From: Nemertoderma westbladi
Lineage: Eukaryota > Xenacoelomorpha > Nemertodermatida > Nemertodermatidae
Assembly (NCBI GenBank): GCA_032718475.1
Contig: JAUCBJ010006796.1
Coordinates: 1 to 64,000, forward strand
Reading direction: 5' to 3'
DNA length: 64,000 nt
Within the stretch, counting starts at the first letter, position 1. Each line of letters opens with the position of its first letter. This document shows, piece after piece, positions 44,417 to 56,184 of the stretch. A program made the translations under genes and the position numbers. The notes under the pieces are model-generated. The model was not told where the DNA came from. It ran no database searches and worked only from the letters and a program-made list of their open reading frames with translations.

Positions 44417-45177
44417 GTGAACATTTAGTTTTACAGTACATTTACCTGTTTACAGTACAACATTTATTTATTTGATTTTAGCTAAAGTTCAACAATTATT
44501 TTAAAAAACAATTTATTGTTTTAGGTTAGGCCTACAACAGGATAGGACAACAGGCTGATCGGTGAACAAACCAAACCAATAAAGAAGACAAGTGATGTGG
44601 AAAAAACAAAATACTGTAGTTAAAAAATACTGTAAACGTTTACTAATGATGTTCTACTAACTGTATTCTGTATTGTGGGGCGAGCGACGAAAGTAAGCGA
44701 GCTTAGCATACAGGTACCACTAACTCAATTGGTGTGTCTGTTGCTCTGTTGATCTGGTGTTCTGTTGTGTCCAATTTTAAACGTTAATAACTCAGCCAAA
44801 AATGTTAATGAAATTTAACCAAACTTGGTACACATGAAGTCTGGCAAAAGTTTAGAAATTTTCCAAGTTGAATTTCCGTGTGGCCTTCAAGAAGCTTAGA
44901 TAATAGCAATTAATTAGTTAATTAAGTTGATTACTGTAAAAACTGAATTTTCAACCTGCCTGTTAAAGGAAATTAATTATTTTACAGTATAAGATTTAAA
45001 TAATTATACTTAAAAATTATACAGATGTAATCCACATACCCCATTCTATTATATTTTTTAATTAGATCAAGTGATTTGCTTTAATAAATGTGTCTTTAAT
45101 TGATCTAAACGTAATTAAAGCGGCACAATTATTGAGTACAAATGTAATCCTGCCCATTACAGTCCCGCTCTCAAAAA
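44417..45177. other. Non-coding, partial relative of the Helitron-like element
   Basis: GTGGGGCGAGCGACGAAAGT at 44674 resembles GTGGGGCGAGCCACAAAGTC near 32740 and 33680. The following 200 bp (AACTCAGCCAAAAATGTTAA) has no match. No coding sequence. Confidence 0.4.
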
Positions 45178-45370
45178 GCATTCCTTTGATCAAACATTGA
45201 TCAAACTTTGATCAAACATTGATCAAAGTTTGATCAAAATAGAATATCATTGAAAGTAGCATTGACATTGAAATGACATTGATGCCATATTGAAATGACC
45301 TTGAAATCGACACACCGAAATTCCAGACTTTCTGTCTCATATTGAAATGAGATTGAAATGATTTCAAGGT
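45178..45370. repeat. TTTGATCAAA palindrome cluster and GAAATGA repeats
   Basis: 45181-45240 holds five TTGATCAAA units at about 12-bp spacing, each a palindrome around GATC. 45240-45370 holds repeated ATTGAAATGACATTGA motifs. Confidence 0.85.
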
Positions 45371-46159
45371 AACAGTTTACATCTCTCAACTGCGGCAAGC
45401 CTTTGAACTCAGATTCCCGCCGAGAACTGGCTTTTGTTAATGGCCATGTCGCTTTGTGATTGACAGGGCAGTGGATGGAGCTTGCTTGACTTTGTGGATG
45501 GACCGCGATTGGATTTACATGGCAGTGTTGTGGTAGTGTCCCAGACTGAGTCTTGTTCTTGTAGGGCAGGGCCTATTATTACACTAACAACTAGTTCAGA
45601 AAAACATCCTTTGGAATATTTTTAAATTTTTATTATATTAGAAGTTAGTTTCTGTGTTCCTTAAATCAGAATCAAGGCCAAAGACCTCCTCCATTGACGT
45701 AGCAGCGCGATGGCTGCCGTTGCATTGCATTTGCTTATACAGTATTTGTGTAAATTCGACAAGCTTCCTTCCTGCCCCTGTCTCTAAGTATACTAATAAA
45801 TGTAAATAAAGAAATAAATAAATCCGAGCGCTAGCGCCAGCGCACCCCATAAAATACCTTCTAAAAATGTACGTAATTTAATTTTAATACTCTGATAAGG
45901 TAATTTTATTGAAAATCTAATTTGTTTTAAAGTAAACTATGTTATGTACATACATCATTAGTTACGTATTTTTTAATTCAGATTAACGTATTGTAATTAT
46001 AATTTTTTTAATATTAAAAATCAAATTGGGTTAGTAATACTTATTAAATTATGCTCATTCATTTTTAATTAATGGAGGGTTTTAACCATCCGGCCAACAA
46101 ACCACACTTTTGCTCACAGGTCGTTGTAAGACAAGGCATCAATATAACCCCAGTGATCC
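45371..46159. other. No gene seen
   Basis: A perfect GAGCGCTAGCGCCAGCGC stretch, GC-rich and self-complementary in part, lies at 45827-45844. The rest is AT-rich. Confidence 0.4.
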
Positions 46160-46645
46160 CATCCCCTCTCTTGTTGTGGACTATGACTATATCATTGTAC
46201 TGTACAAGCTGCGGACCTGCACACCCCCCCCCCCCCCCCCATTATAATGTATTGTAGCAATTATTTCTCCTTACAAGAATGCAACGTATTTCCCACTTGT
46301 GGCCAGCCAGAAGGCCACAATGTCAACTGATATAATAATACCAAGGGATATTCTCATATCACTTATTCTCATATCACTTACATATTCTCAGAAAATTTGG
46401 AATGTGGATCTTTAATATATTATATATTATTTTTTTTAACATTTCAACTGGAAAGGATTTTTCAGTATGCTTTCACATGGCCTCCCCCTCGGTACGCTAG
46501 TGCCCCCCCCCCCCCCCCCATTCTAATGTATTGTAGCCATCCACCCAACACATTGCGTAACTCAGAATTAAACTCCACACAGACACAGCCCATACTTTGC
46601 TTTCATTACCACCACACCGCCAAGTGGAGATTCAATTGCAGCTGT
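46160..46645 (-). repeat. Dispersed repeat with internal poly(C), copies 2 and 3
   Basis: 46160-46260 matches the reverse complement of 31600-31675 (CAAGCTGCGGACCTGCACA). 46495-46645 matches that of 31492-31622 (TGTAGCCATCCACCCAACAC, TGGAGATTCAATTG). C tracts of 17 at 46224-46240 and 46503-46519 sit where copy 1 has its 24 G. Confidence 0.75.
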
Positions 46646-47381
46646 TATTTTCTGATAATCGCTGTAAATTATTATAACCTAGGCTTTAACTGGTTTAAAT
46701 AACGGCTATAGCTTACAAACCTATGGTATGATATGGGAGTGGTGTCCTGTGTGCTCTGCAGATATGATAATAACTTTGTTGCGTTTGAAACCCTAAGGCA
46801 TTTACAATATTGTCTCTAATCACATGTAAGTTTTTTTTATAACATGAGAGAGACTGGGGTAACATCTATCAGACGGAATCTTGTGAAAATAAATATCATC
46901 CGCTGGGTGGCGCTGCAAATTTATTATTTGTTATAAATAGTATGTTACAGAAAACTATAGAATTTAATGCAACTTATATAACCACCACATCAGAGGTGCC
47001 ATAAATTCGGAACGGCAGAAGGTAGGTACTAGATAAATATGTACTGTTGGTACAAAAGATTATGTATCACGAAATTGAAAATTTCCTCTGTAGTTATAAC
47101 GTTGAGAACCAATTAACCAACCTACTATCTCACCCTGATAATGCATAACAACATTAAACAAAACCACACACGTTATATAAGATGTAAGAGAGCCCTAGTT
47201 AACAATATTATAAAATATAATATTAAAAACATATAACTTAAATAAATAATTAATTAAAATTAATAGAACAATAAAAGATTAAACAAATCCGGCATGACTG
47301 CAAATACCGAAATATGAAAAAATCAACACAATATTAATTAATATTTGTTATTAAAATAATAGGCTAAGTAAGGGTTGACAC
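46646..47381. other. No gene seen
   Basis: AT-rich sequence with no exon signature. Confidence 0.4.
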
Positions 47382-50300
47382 TTATATTAGGAATGCCATC
47401 ATATAGTAACCCGACTTCAATCTTTTAACGGGTGGCTGCTGGGTGGTCTTACCGGTACCCTTTTTTTTATGAAAAGTTACGATATTAACTATCACACAGG
47501 ATAGATGCGCCCACTCCATAACCGGTGGCGCAACTATAACCTGTGTGGCAGTTACTACGTTCATATATTCTGGGAGAATTGCCTCATACCTATCCTTATC
47601 CATCTGAAATGTTAAAAATAATAATATCAGTAGGCCTATAGAAAAAATATTATAAGTATGAACAAAGTTATGATTGTTATAATTTTCATGCGGTTGAGTA
47701 AGAATTTCGCCACCTATCTGTCTTACAAATACAAATTAGGACAGAATAAATTATATACTTATACATGTTTGTAATTTATAATGTTAATTAATTATACGTT
47801 ATTTAATGAAACATTAATTGTTATTAATAATGATAATAATATTAATAAGTATTAATTTCAGGAAACATTGCCCATAAAATACAATGAAATAAACACACTA
47901 TAAACGGAAACATTTAGTATAGTAGCACAAGTAATGTTGGTGTGGTTCCAAGTCAAAATCTGGGACGTAACGCACCAAACGTAACAAACAGTACCTTTGT
48001 TTTGTACTCACCCTTTTGTAAGAAATGTATTTTCTCCTACAACTCTTATCGAAATATAGCGAAATTTTGCAGAAAGATACACCCCCCCCCCCCCCACACG
48101 AATATAATTACCATATTCACGCCACGCACTCCACCATATTCACCTACACCCCCCCCCCCTCCCCCCCCAAAAAAAAAAAAAAACATACACCAAATTATAC
48201 TTTATTTTACCTCCATCAAAAACAATGAGAAAGTAAAATAGCAGGTGCTAACTCCTAATTAATACTCCTAATTACTGTATCACCACAACCATAAACCTAT
48301 CACCGACCCTAAGCCTAACACTAACTCTAACCCTCATAATAAATTAGCTGTTAGTTTGACTAAGCCACACTGACTACATAAATGAAAATTAATTAATGCA
48401 AAATATTACTAACCTTTTGCCTTGATGAATCTGTAGATGGAAGTGATATATATACTGTAGGTTCATCATTTAAATCGAATTATCCAACTAATGCCTCCAA
48501 TTTCTCTTTAAGATCATTGCCAAACATCTCCCTACGACTTCTGGTACATCCACTATATACTGCATATCGAACATAGTTGAGCAATATATTTTGTATTGGG
48601 CTCCTATTTTTTTCTTCTTCCCGAATTCTTCTTCCATTCTGCAATGGTTACACAAAACGAGAGAAACTGTAAAAGAAGGCCATGAAGATCATCAGATTCT
48701 TGGTGGATTACCCAAGACCTTCTACCTATAGGAGACATAGGATGGATAACTGCCATTTCTTCCTGACAAATATCCTTAAAAGAAAATATTTCTGAATCAT
48801 TATCTTTAGTGCCCTGGTTTAAAATTCGTTCATGAATTTTATAGCATTCAGTGATAGAGACATTATAGATGTCTCTATATATGTAGCTCCACGTCGGCTT
48901 TCTCTAAGCAATCCATTTGCAGGCACATCATATTACTCAAGAAGATATTTAATGTAATTTTCACCAAGATGTCGTCGTCCTCGTATATTAAGTTCTAGCA
49001 CACCACGACGGCATTCTAAAGTAAGCCTATTAGCTTTATTTATTCTGAGGTATGGAGCATTCTGTTTAAAATAGATTGGGTCTGATCATCTACATCTGCA
49101 TCTACTATTGGATCATCAAGAGCTACAGGGTTATATGGAAGATGGAAGAAATCCTTATAAGTAGACATGTGTTCCTTGCAAACCAAAACAGACAACCCAA
49201 GTTTTAAATCAACCACAACACCAGCCATTGGCTCGCTATCAAGTAATTTTAATTTGTAAGGTCAGTCCTCACAGAAAGACTGTACCTGATCGGGTCTAGC
49301 ATTAAATACTCTAGGGATAGGAAATCTGTTTGCAAAAAAATTATGAAATCCTATTGGTCTACAATTTTCCACATACTGAGTACAACCAAGGCCACATACA
49401 ACACTAGGTACGCAGCCATTATTTAGAAGGTGTGTAAGCTTTGCCATATCTAGATCTTTCATTGTGTTATTGTACTCCTGAAGTTCTTGGGTAAAATCTT
49501 TTACCACTGTCTTAGTTGGATAGAGGCCTTGGGAATTAATGACACATTATGTTTCCTTAATGTTTCAGGAAATAAATCTAATAGGTCAGTTGGATTACCC
49601 AGAAAACCATGAATTTGGTTATATGATGTTGACAACCACGACTTTAGAGGGATTGTAATATTAATATTAAAACAATAAAATAGGACATGGGGTCTATTCC
49701 CTCAGATATTACCTAGCATTTAGGGCCACTTGGGCCACTGTTAGTACTCAGGCACTAGGCCCATCAAAAAACACAAAACAAAATACCAAATCGATTTTAG
49801 TGCTACATAAACCCAACCCAACTACCACAAGAAAAATTGCACCAAACCATACAGTAACTACAGGTTCCGGTAAGTATTGCACGAAATAGGCTATCCCATA
49901 AATTACGAAAAATATAGGACATTTTGTCCGCCGAAATTGATGAATTTGGTTCATTGACCGCTATATATAAATGATGGCCAGCCACAAGATGGATGTATCT
50001 TAGGATGATTTATCTTAGTTAAATATATGGCACATTCCTTACAAAGAACATACTCAACATTGCGATTACGTAGGAGATAGCCATATTCACGGATACACAA
50101 GCACGTCCCCCAATCAGAGGCCTTTGGCTGGATGACGTCCTTAGGCCAATACCGGCAGAACATCCCGTAGGAGCAAGTTACATTTTTCTCGAATTGAAAA
50201 ATACCATGAAGAACCTTAAGACTCTCCATTCGATATCTTATGGGTACTTTATGTTTAATGGTTCCTAGTGTCTCAGCCACGGCAAACTTCCTTTTATCCG

Positions 50301-51063
50301 GACATTCCTTTGAAATTTTTTTGTCATGCGCAAACTCGATAATGTTTGCTCGCAATCCACCCTGCCAAGACCGTATGTTGTTATTTTGACGAAGGAATCG
50401 CAAGCGCCACCCAAGTCTCCTAAGTGTTTTTCTCGCTGGTGTGTTTGCAACAACATCCCTTAATTTTCTCTTACTTCTTGGGGTTAATAGGTGAGGAATT
50501 TTGTCTAGATTTTCTGGTGTAGTTTTTTTATTTTCACCTACAAGTTTCCTCAATTTCTTTTGTAAATAAAGATTCTTATTTTCCAGAATTGCAAATTTCT
50601 TTTTTAGGGATTCTATTAGTTTAGATTTTTCACGCGAGATTTTTCGATGGTAGGTAATTCCTTGGTAGAACTGTCGTGTAGATGGGGTATGTTTTGATAG
50701 TTGACCCGATTCCAATTGATTCCGATCGCTTTGCTCTGAAACTTTCTCCTGTTCTTGGCGATGGTCCTTTGCCTTCCCCTGCTCCTTGATCTTTTGTCTA
50801 TACTTTCGTTTCTTCATCCTTTCAAGGTTACGTTTAATTTTAAGGCGATCTTCTGTAAGTTCTTGTTGACGAGTTCCAACATTTGTCTCATTTTGCTGTC
50901 ATCTTCGCTCTCTTCGTTTGCATTCCTTTACCACCTCTTCCTTCCTGAACTCAGCATATCTCCCTTCATCCTTTAATCTTTGCCGATACTTTGCAACCTT
51001 CTCTCGATTTTTTTTCGCCTTGTCTGCTGTCGTATTCTTGCTCTTCCCCTTTTCCTTCCCCAT
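47382..51063 (-). pseudogene. Decayed multi-exon gene of an unrecognised mobile element
   Basis: On the minus strand the ATG at 51063 opens MGKEKGKSKNTTADKAKK. Two basic repeats follow, AKYRQRLKDEGRYAEFRKE and KRKYRQKIKEQGKAKDHRQE, separated by an in-frame TGA at 50899. Next comes a coiled-coil stretch (SLKKKFAILENKNLYLQKKL) and a Cys-bearing region (VEYVLCKECAIYLTK) ending TAA near 49951. Further pieces are at 49507-49262 (LLNNGCVPSVVCGLGCTQYV), 49228-49040 (ALDDPIVDADVDDQTQSIL) and 49035-48414 (LECRRGVLELNIRGRRHLGE). The last ends at a donor, CAAAAG|GTTAGT (48414). An acceptor, ATTTCAG at 47604, starts an in-phase exon MDKDRYEAILPEYMN. Stops and frame changes show decay. The upstream region is repeated elsewhere, so it is probably transposon-encoded. 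Family unknown. Confidence 0.5.
48082..48180. repeat. Poly(C) tracts and poly(A)
   Basis: 14 C at 48082-48095, then CCCCCCCCCTCCCCCCCC and about 14 A ending at 48183. Lies in the intron of the minus-strand pseudogene. Confidence 0.9.
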
Positions 51064-51095
51064 AATTACTTTCAATACTGCAATAAGTACCATAT

Positions 51096-51594
51096 ATAGT
51101 CCCAATCCCAATAAACATTAACTTGGTCGTTTTGGCGGCCAAAATGACCAAAATCACCAAAAAAATGTAGTGTATTCCTATGGGCTACTTGGTCGTTTTG
51201 GCGAAGCGATTTAACTCGAATCAGCTCAATCCAGACAGTATGTCGCCTTGGCCATCCATTTGGTGGATCTGACTAAATGTTGGCTCGCTTTCATTTTTGT
51301 GATTGACAGATTGTTAACTTACCCGGCGCTGAGCCTTGCAGTACTGGAGTCCGCCCACTGAGGCATTATAGAGTACACAGTCTTATAAAAGGAGTTGAAT
51401 GGGGCATTGTTAAAGGAGGAGAATGTATAATAATCTGAACTTCCCAAAATTAATTTATGGACGTCCCGAAATTAACTATATGGACATCCCGAAATTAACT
51501 TATGGACGTCCCAAAAATAATCTATCAACCAATCAGAATCGTAATGAAATAACTAATTAATGGACGTCCATAAATTAATTTCGGGATGTTGCAT
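51096..51594 (-). mobile_element. 5' region of unrecognised element, copy 2 (upstream of its gene)
   Basis: Minus-strand copy of 42640-43138. Read on the minus strand, it has subterminal repeats (TCGGGACGTCCATAAATTAA type), then TTATAAAAGG, which could serve as a TATA-like box (51384-51393), then AGTTAATGTTTATTGGGATT. The ATG of the KYRQ-protein gene follows 33 bp after the end of the shared sequence. It therefore looks like the element's own promoter end. Confidence 0.75.
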
Positions 51595-51595
51595 G

Positions 51596-51879
51596 TGTTA
51601 ACTTTCGTTAATTGTTTGGAATCCCCCTGTCACGCCTCTGTAACTTGCTCCTTTACTAACCTGCTCCTTTAAATAGCAATGGTACATAACGCTCATTGTG
51701 ACCTGTAAAAAACAAAGAGGTAAAGTCACGTTACGTCCCAAAGAGCGTTAGGTTCCAAAGAGCTTTAGGTCCCATTGCCAGAGATCGTGAGGTCACATTG
51801 CCATTTAAAGGAGCAGGTTAGTAAAGAAGCAGGTTACAGAGGCGTGTTGGGGAACCAAAACAATAAACGAAAGTTAACA
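51596..51879. mobile_element. 284-bp MITE with ~78-bp inverted ends and CATG duplication
   Basis: Left end TGTTAACTTTCGTT, right end AACGAAAGTTAACA. The inverted ends match for about 78 bp with mismatches (shared CGCCTCTGTAAC and TTTACTAACCTGCTCCTTTAA). CATG lies at 51592-51595 and 51880-51883. The centre is partly self-complementary and has CGTTAGGTTCC motifs. One end of the family also occurs at 10818-10878. No coding sequence. Confidence 0.85.
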
Positions 51880-51883
51880 CATG

Positions 51884-53097
51884 TGTTTTGTATTTGTACA
51901 GGTCTTTATTATTTGGGTCGTTGGTCTTTGTTTTGTAGTCACCCGACACTGCAGTGTTGCGTGGGGGCCACCAATCCACCCACCCACACTCAACTCCCAA
52001 ATTCCTGGACATTAGGATACTGAGTGAAAGCGTCTGAAACTACTACAGGAACTCCATGACAGACTATGGGCTAGCGACTAGGGACTGGCGCCCTTGAACA
52101 TGTAAACTGTAGGGCCTAGTACCTACTTTACCACCTACCTTAAAGTGACCTGTGGGACCAGCCCATTATTAGTGAGGTCGGCATTTCTCTTTATCCTGCC
52201 GCTCTATTTGTATTACAATAGCATACAGCTAACCAATGGCAATGGTCTCCCCCCAGGGCGGGAAAGACAAGCAGGCTACCATTGAAATGAATAGGGGAAT
52301 GATAATATGGTGTGTTCGTGTTCCCATCCTAATGTCTGTCGTCTTGGCTCAGCTAAGCTTAAACAGAGCCACAGCCTTACAATAGAGCTTTACCTAAATA
52401 CACTTCCAGTGAGCCAAGCAGTAGTAGTGGCGGGTTAGCTCCAAAATGCCCATGTAGGATTTCTTCGAAAAGGGACCATCAATAATAGTCAACCCCATCT
52501 GCTTCAATTTGAAGAAAATAATTAGATAATAATACTCATAATGAATGGGAGAATCTTTTAGGCTCGTTAAGCCAAGGAATGCCTGTTCACCACCATGGGT
52601 GATCTTCCACAGTAAACCCTTCCACATAATACTCATAATTAAAACTATTACATAATTATTATAACTCTAGTAAACCAAACAATATATCATTCGGGGGATG
52701 GAATATATAGGTCATCTAATTAATTGTTTAACGATTAGCAAACAATACATTGTAATTGAATTGATGAAATCCATAAATAAAACGTGGATACAAAATGTAA
52801 AATCGGGATGCAAAATATAAATTTCTGAGCTAAGAAAGGGAAATTGGATACTGTACAACTTGTCTGGATACAAGCGGTCCGTTTACCTTACAAAATGAAA
52901 AATAAACGTGCGAAATATAAAACAGTACGGAACAGTACGGGCGGGGGGGGGGGGGGGGGGGGGAATGTCCGGAAATCGAAGTCTTTTTCTATCTGCCAAC
53001 ATCCTGGGCTTTACTTACACTCAGCTTCTATTCACTGGCTGTGATTGACAAGCCAACTTGCCTCAGAAGTTCCTTTCATGAATGCCACAATTTATAT
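51884..53097. other. No supported gene
   Basis: A minus-strand frame at 52636-52394 has protein-like composition (GGEQAFLGLTSLKDSPIHYE) but no splice sites, start context or recognised domain. 21 G lie at 52943-52963. 51890-52020 contains TATTTGTACAGGTCTTTATT, shared loosely with 42530. Confidence 0.4.
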
Positions 53098-53161
53098 TTG
53101 GCCATTTTGGTCGTTTTGGCCGCCAAAATGACCAAGTTAATGTTTATTGGGATTGGGACTG
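53098..53161 (+). mobile_element. 5' region of unrecognised element, copy 3 (inner end only)
   Basis: TTGGTCGTTTTGGCCGCCAA followed by AATGACCAAGTTAATGTTTA and TTGGGATTGGGACTGTA repeats the inner 60 bp of copies 1 and 2. Nothing of the outer subterminal repeats is present. Confidence 0.7.
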
Positions 53162-53545
53162 TAGTGTAATACAGTAATACTAAAAGCCTATAGGCTGTAA
53201 GACTGTAAGAGCTTAATACTGCAATAGTATTAGGCCAACTGTCAGACTGTATTAGACTGTAATGACGGTCAGGTCAGGTATTCTAGGTCATTGATCAAGA
53301 AAACTTGCCACCTCCATGCAGCATAAAGGAGGTGCCACCTGTAGCTGCAGACCCCTTTTACTAGGGCAAATCTGGTCCTGTAACTAGGACCCCCTTCGTT
53401 CTGGGATAAGGACGCCCTTGGTCCTGGATTAAGGACCCATATACTTGGCTGCAGGGGTATATGGCCTGACCAGGCAGATGGTGATCTACCAATGGCTGGT
53501 CAGGAGTAGAGTGTTCTCATGTCCACTCTGAGAGCACTTCACTGC

Positions 53546-53819
53546 TGTAAGGGAAATACCCAAACATGAAACAGTACGACACTGTCAAGTATAATAAAAC
53601 GTAAAAGGTCTCATAAACTAATAACTGTATACTATAATAAGATAGAACTGACAGGAATATAATATAACAGTATAGAACCACACAGTAAGGGACGCATCAG
53701 CTGGATAGCCCAATCACCATGATAGTCACTATGAATATAATCAACTTACAATGAGTAAACTAATAACTACTATATATGGATAATATATGACCTATCTATA
53801 CACGAATATATTTCGTACA
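53546..53819 (-). repeat. BEL/Pao 3' LTR
   Basis: 274 bp, TG...CA bounded, matching 59913-60186. Just outside it on the internal side (53820-53830) the minus strand reads GGCGCGCGGGAG, a candidate polypurine tract. Confidence 0.93.
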
Positions 53820-54172
53820 CTCCCGCGCGCCAAAAAATTTTTTTTACACAATTAAAAATATTACAGAATTAACTATTAACCTTCATACGTACCTGATATA
53901 TATTATACATACCATAAATTAAAGGGGGTAAAGTAAAATATTTCAATTATAACAATAACGAGGTCAAAAATAACAAATATACATACAGTTATTAACAGGT
54001 ACTGTTTGATCAAAAAAAAATTCACTATAAATATTTCATATAGGTTTTTACAAAATTTTGCACATAAATTGGTCATACGTAAATAGGGGCTTACTTAATA
54101 AAAACTTCCAGTGCGACTATTATTTTATTTTATATTTTATTTTATTACATACGTTATGGTTTGATATACTAC

Positions 54173-56179
54173 TTATTCTGATTCGTAGTCTGAACTTGAA
54201 TCATTTGTGGACATTATTTTGATTTTTTGTTTAGCCTCTTTAGCTGCTAAACGCTGAGGTCGTTCCATTGTTTTGATATCAGTCGGGGAAGCAGCTGGTT
54301 TTGGTGTAACATTCGCCGCTGTTATTTCACTCTCTTTAGCCGTAATTTCTAAAGGGTATAATCGTTTAACTGGTCTGGTTGTCCGCCCTTTATTGGTTCT
54401 AATGGTAACGTAACGAGTCTGGCCGTCGTTTCCAGGATGAAGTTCTAGAACCTTGGCTAATCTCCACTGTAGTCGAGGGGTGTGTTTGCTTCCTTCCACA
54501 AGAACAATGTCACCCTCTTTTACTTGGGGTCCCTTTTTCTCGTTCCATCTATGCTGTTCACGTAATGCCAATAAATACTCGGCAGACCAACGATTTCTGA
54601 AATCCCGCAATATCTTCTGTAAACGGTTTAGACGATCGTTTATATTGGAGGTATTAATATAATCAGGATCCAAAAGATCGCCAATATCTGGATTACTGTC
54701 CGGAATATCAGTTAACCTATAACCACATAGTAATTGAGATGGTGTAATTGGTAGTAGGTCTTTGATATCGGAAGATACATAGGTTAGAGGTCTGTCATTG
54801 AGTATCGCCTCAACCCCTATAAGAAACGTTCTGAGTTCGCTAATAGTAAGTAACGCCTTTCCAATTACGCGTTTTATTGTAAGTTTTGTACAACGAATCA
54901 TCCTTTCCCACATACCGCCCATCCAAGGGCTGGCCTTAGGAATAAGATCCCATTTTAACCGCTTTTCCAGCAGGTAGTCGCGAACCATAGGATCTTGTTG
55001 AATATTTAGTAGAATTTGTCTGGAAGAAGTGAAGGTGGTTGAATTATCACTTATTAGAATGGATGGGTAACCTCTTCTTCCAACAAAGGAACGGAAGGCT
55101 AAAAGAAATTCCAATGTTGAATTATCGAGAACCAATTCAAGATGAATAGCTCTGGAAACAGTGCATGTAAATAGGGCAATATAAACCTTGAATACTTCTC
55201 CATTTTGTTTTGCTGCTAAACTTCCTGTATAATCAACACCTACAGCTGAGAAAGGACGTTGAAATTGGACTCTGTAGTTAGGAAGTGGAGGAGATAATGG
55301 AGACGCGTAAGGTTTACCTTGAATCCTAAGGCATTGTTCACATTTGCGAATCATAATTCTCACGCGTTGTCTACTAGATGGTATCCACCATCTTTGTCGA
55401 AGATATGCAACAGTACTAGACGTACCCTCATGACCATTCCTACTGTGAGCATCTCGGATAATAAGATCTGTAAGATAGTGTTTCTTCGGTAATAATATGG
55501 GCTGCTTGGAATTCCAATCCAAATCAGCATTGGATAATCTCCCATTGCTCTTTATAATATCGTCACTTAGAAATAACTGTAACTGTCTTACAAGAGTTGG
55601 AGTGTTAAATTTATTTTTGCTCAACAAAAATTCGATTTCCTCCCCAAAACTTTCCCGCTGAACTTTTCGAATCCACCAATGCTCAGCTGTTTTGATGTCT
55701 TTCAGTAACAAATATGGCTTCTGTTTGGTAATTCTCGTATCAGAATTACTATGCATAAGAATGCTGCCAACTTGTTGATGTTTTAATAAAACACTTTTTC
55801 GAATGTTGTCGATGTATTTCAAAATCCATGCAGTTACCTTCAACAGACGACTGTAACTGCTAAATAATTCCAAATTTATTGCTACTGGTTCAACTTCCGG
55901 AGGGTTAGAAGATTCTCCAACTCCGCATACTACATCAACATCATTGTCCATACTCTTGCATTGGAGAGACAACACCTTCTGTTGTGGCCAACTGGAATGA
56001 TTTATTAACCATGGCGGACCGTGCCACCACTGGTCAGAAGATAACAAATTGTTAGCTGTTGTCCCCCTTGAAATAAGATCAGCTGGATTTTCAATCCCTT
56101 TAACATGAAATACCTTTGCCTCAAGCTCAGAGATAATATGATTACATTCTGTTACCCTCGCCTGTACAAATGAATTCAA
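54173..56179 (-). CDS. pol: BEL/Pao Pol, RNase H end and integrase part
   Basis: One-base frame change from the preceding part; otherwise continuous over 668 codons. It starts in the end of RNase H (FVQARVTECNHI, then KGIENPADLISRG). The integrase has an HHCC zinc finger (HSRNGHEGTSSTVAYLRQRW, then KCEQCLRIQGK) and a DDE core with VGVDYTGSL, ILISDNSTTF and WMGGMWERMIR. The C-terminal Pao-specific domain (DUF5641-type) shows VKEGDIVLVEG and TRPVKRLYPLE. It inserts the cDNA into the genome. It has no own start codon (TTG), so it depends on the upstream frame. Confidence 0.92.
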   Translation of the reverse strand: MNSFVQARVTECNHIISELEAKVFHVKGIENPADLISRGTTANNLLSSDQWWHGPPWLINHSSWPQQKVLSLQCKSMDNDVDVVCGVGESSNPPEVEPVAINLELFSSYSRLLKVTAWILKYIDNIRKSVLLKHQQVGSILMHSNSDTRITKQKPYLLLKDIKTAEHWWIRKVQRESFGEEIEFLLSKNKFNTPTLVRQLQLFLSDDIIKSNGRLSNADLDWNSKQPILLPKKHYLTDLIIRDAHSRNGHEGTSSTVAYLRQRWWIPSSRQRVRIMIRKCEQCLRIQGKPYASPLSPPLPNYRVQFQRPFSAVGVDYTGSLAAKQNGEVFKVYIALFTCTVSRAIHLELVLDNSTLEFLLAFRSFVGRRGYPSILISDNSTTFTSSRQILLNIQQDPMVRDYLLEKRLKWDLIPKASPWMGGMWERMIRCTKLTIKRVIGKALLTISELRTFLIGVEAILNDRPLTYVSSDIKDLLPITPSQLLCGYRLTDIPDSNPDIGDLLDPDYINTSNINDRLNRLQKILRDFRNRWSAEYLLALREQHRWNEKKGPQVKEGDIVLVEGSKHTPRLQWRLAKVLELHPGNDGQTRYVTIRTNKGRTTRPVKRLYPLEITAKESEITAANVTPKPAASPTDIKTMERPQRLAAKEAKQKIKIMSTNDSSSDYESE

Positions 56180-56184
56180 GGGTT

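Noticed and set aside
44073-44475. Five overlapping frames of 90-125 codons on both strands
   Set aside because: All are translations of the 10-bp GACCGCAAAA satellite.
52394-52636. Minus-strand 80-codon gene
   Set aside because: No splice signals, conserved domain or second copy; composition alone is not enough.
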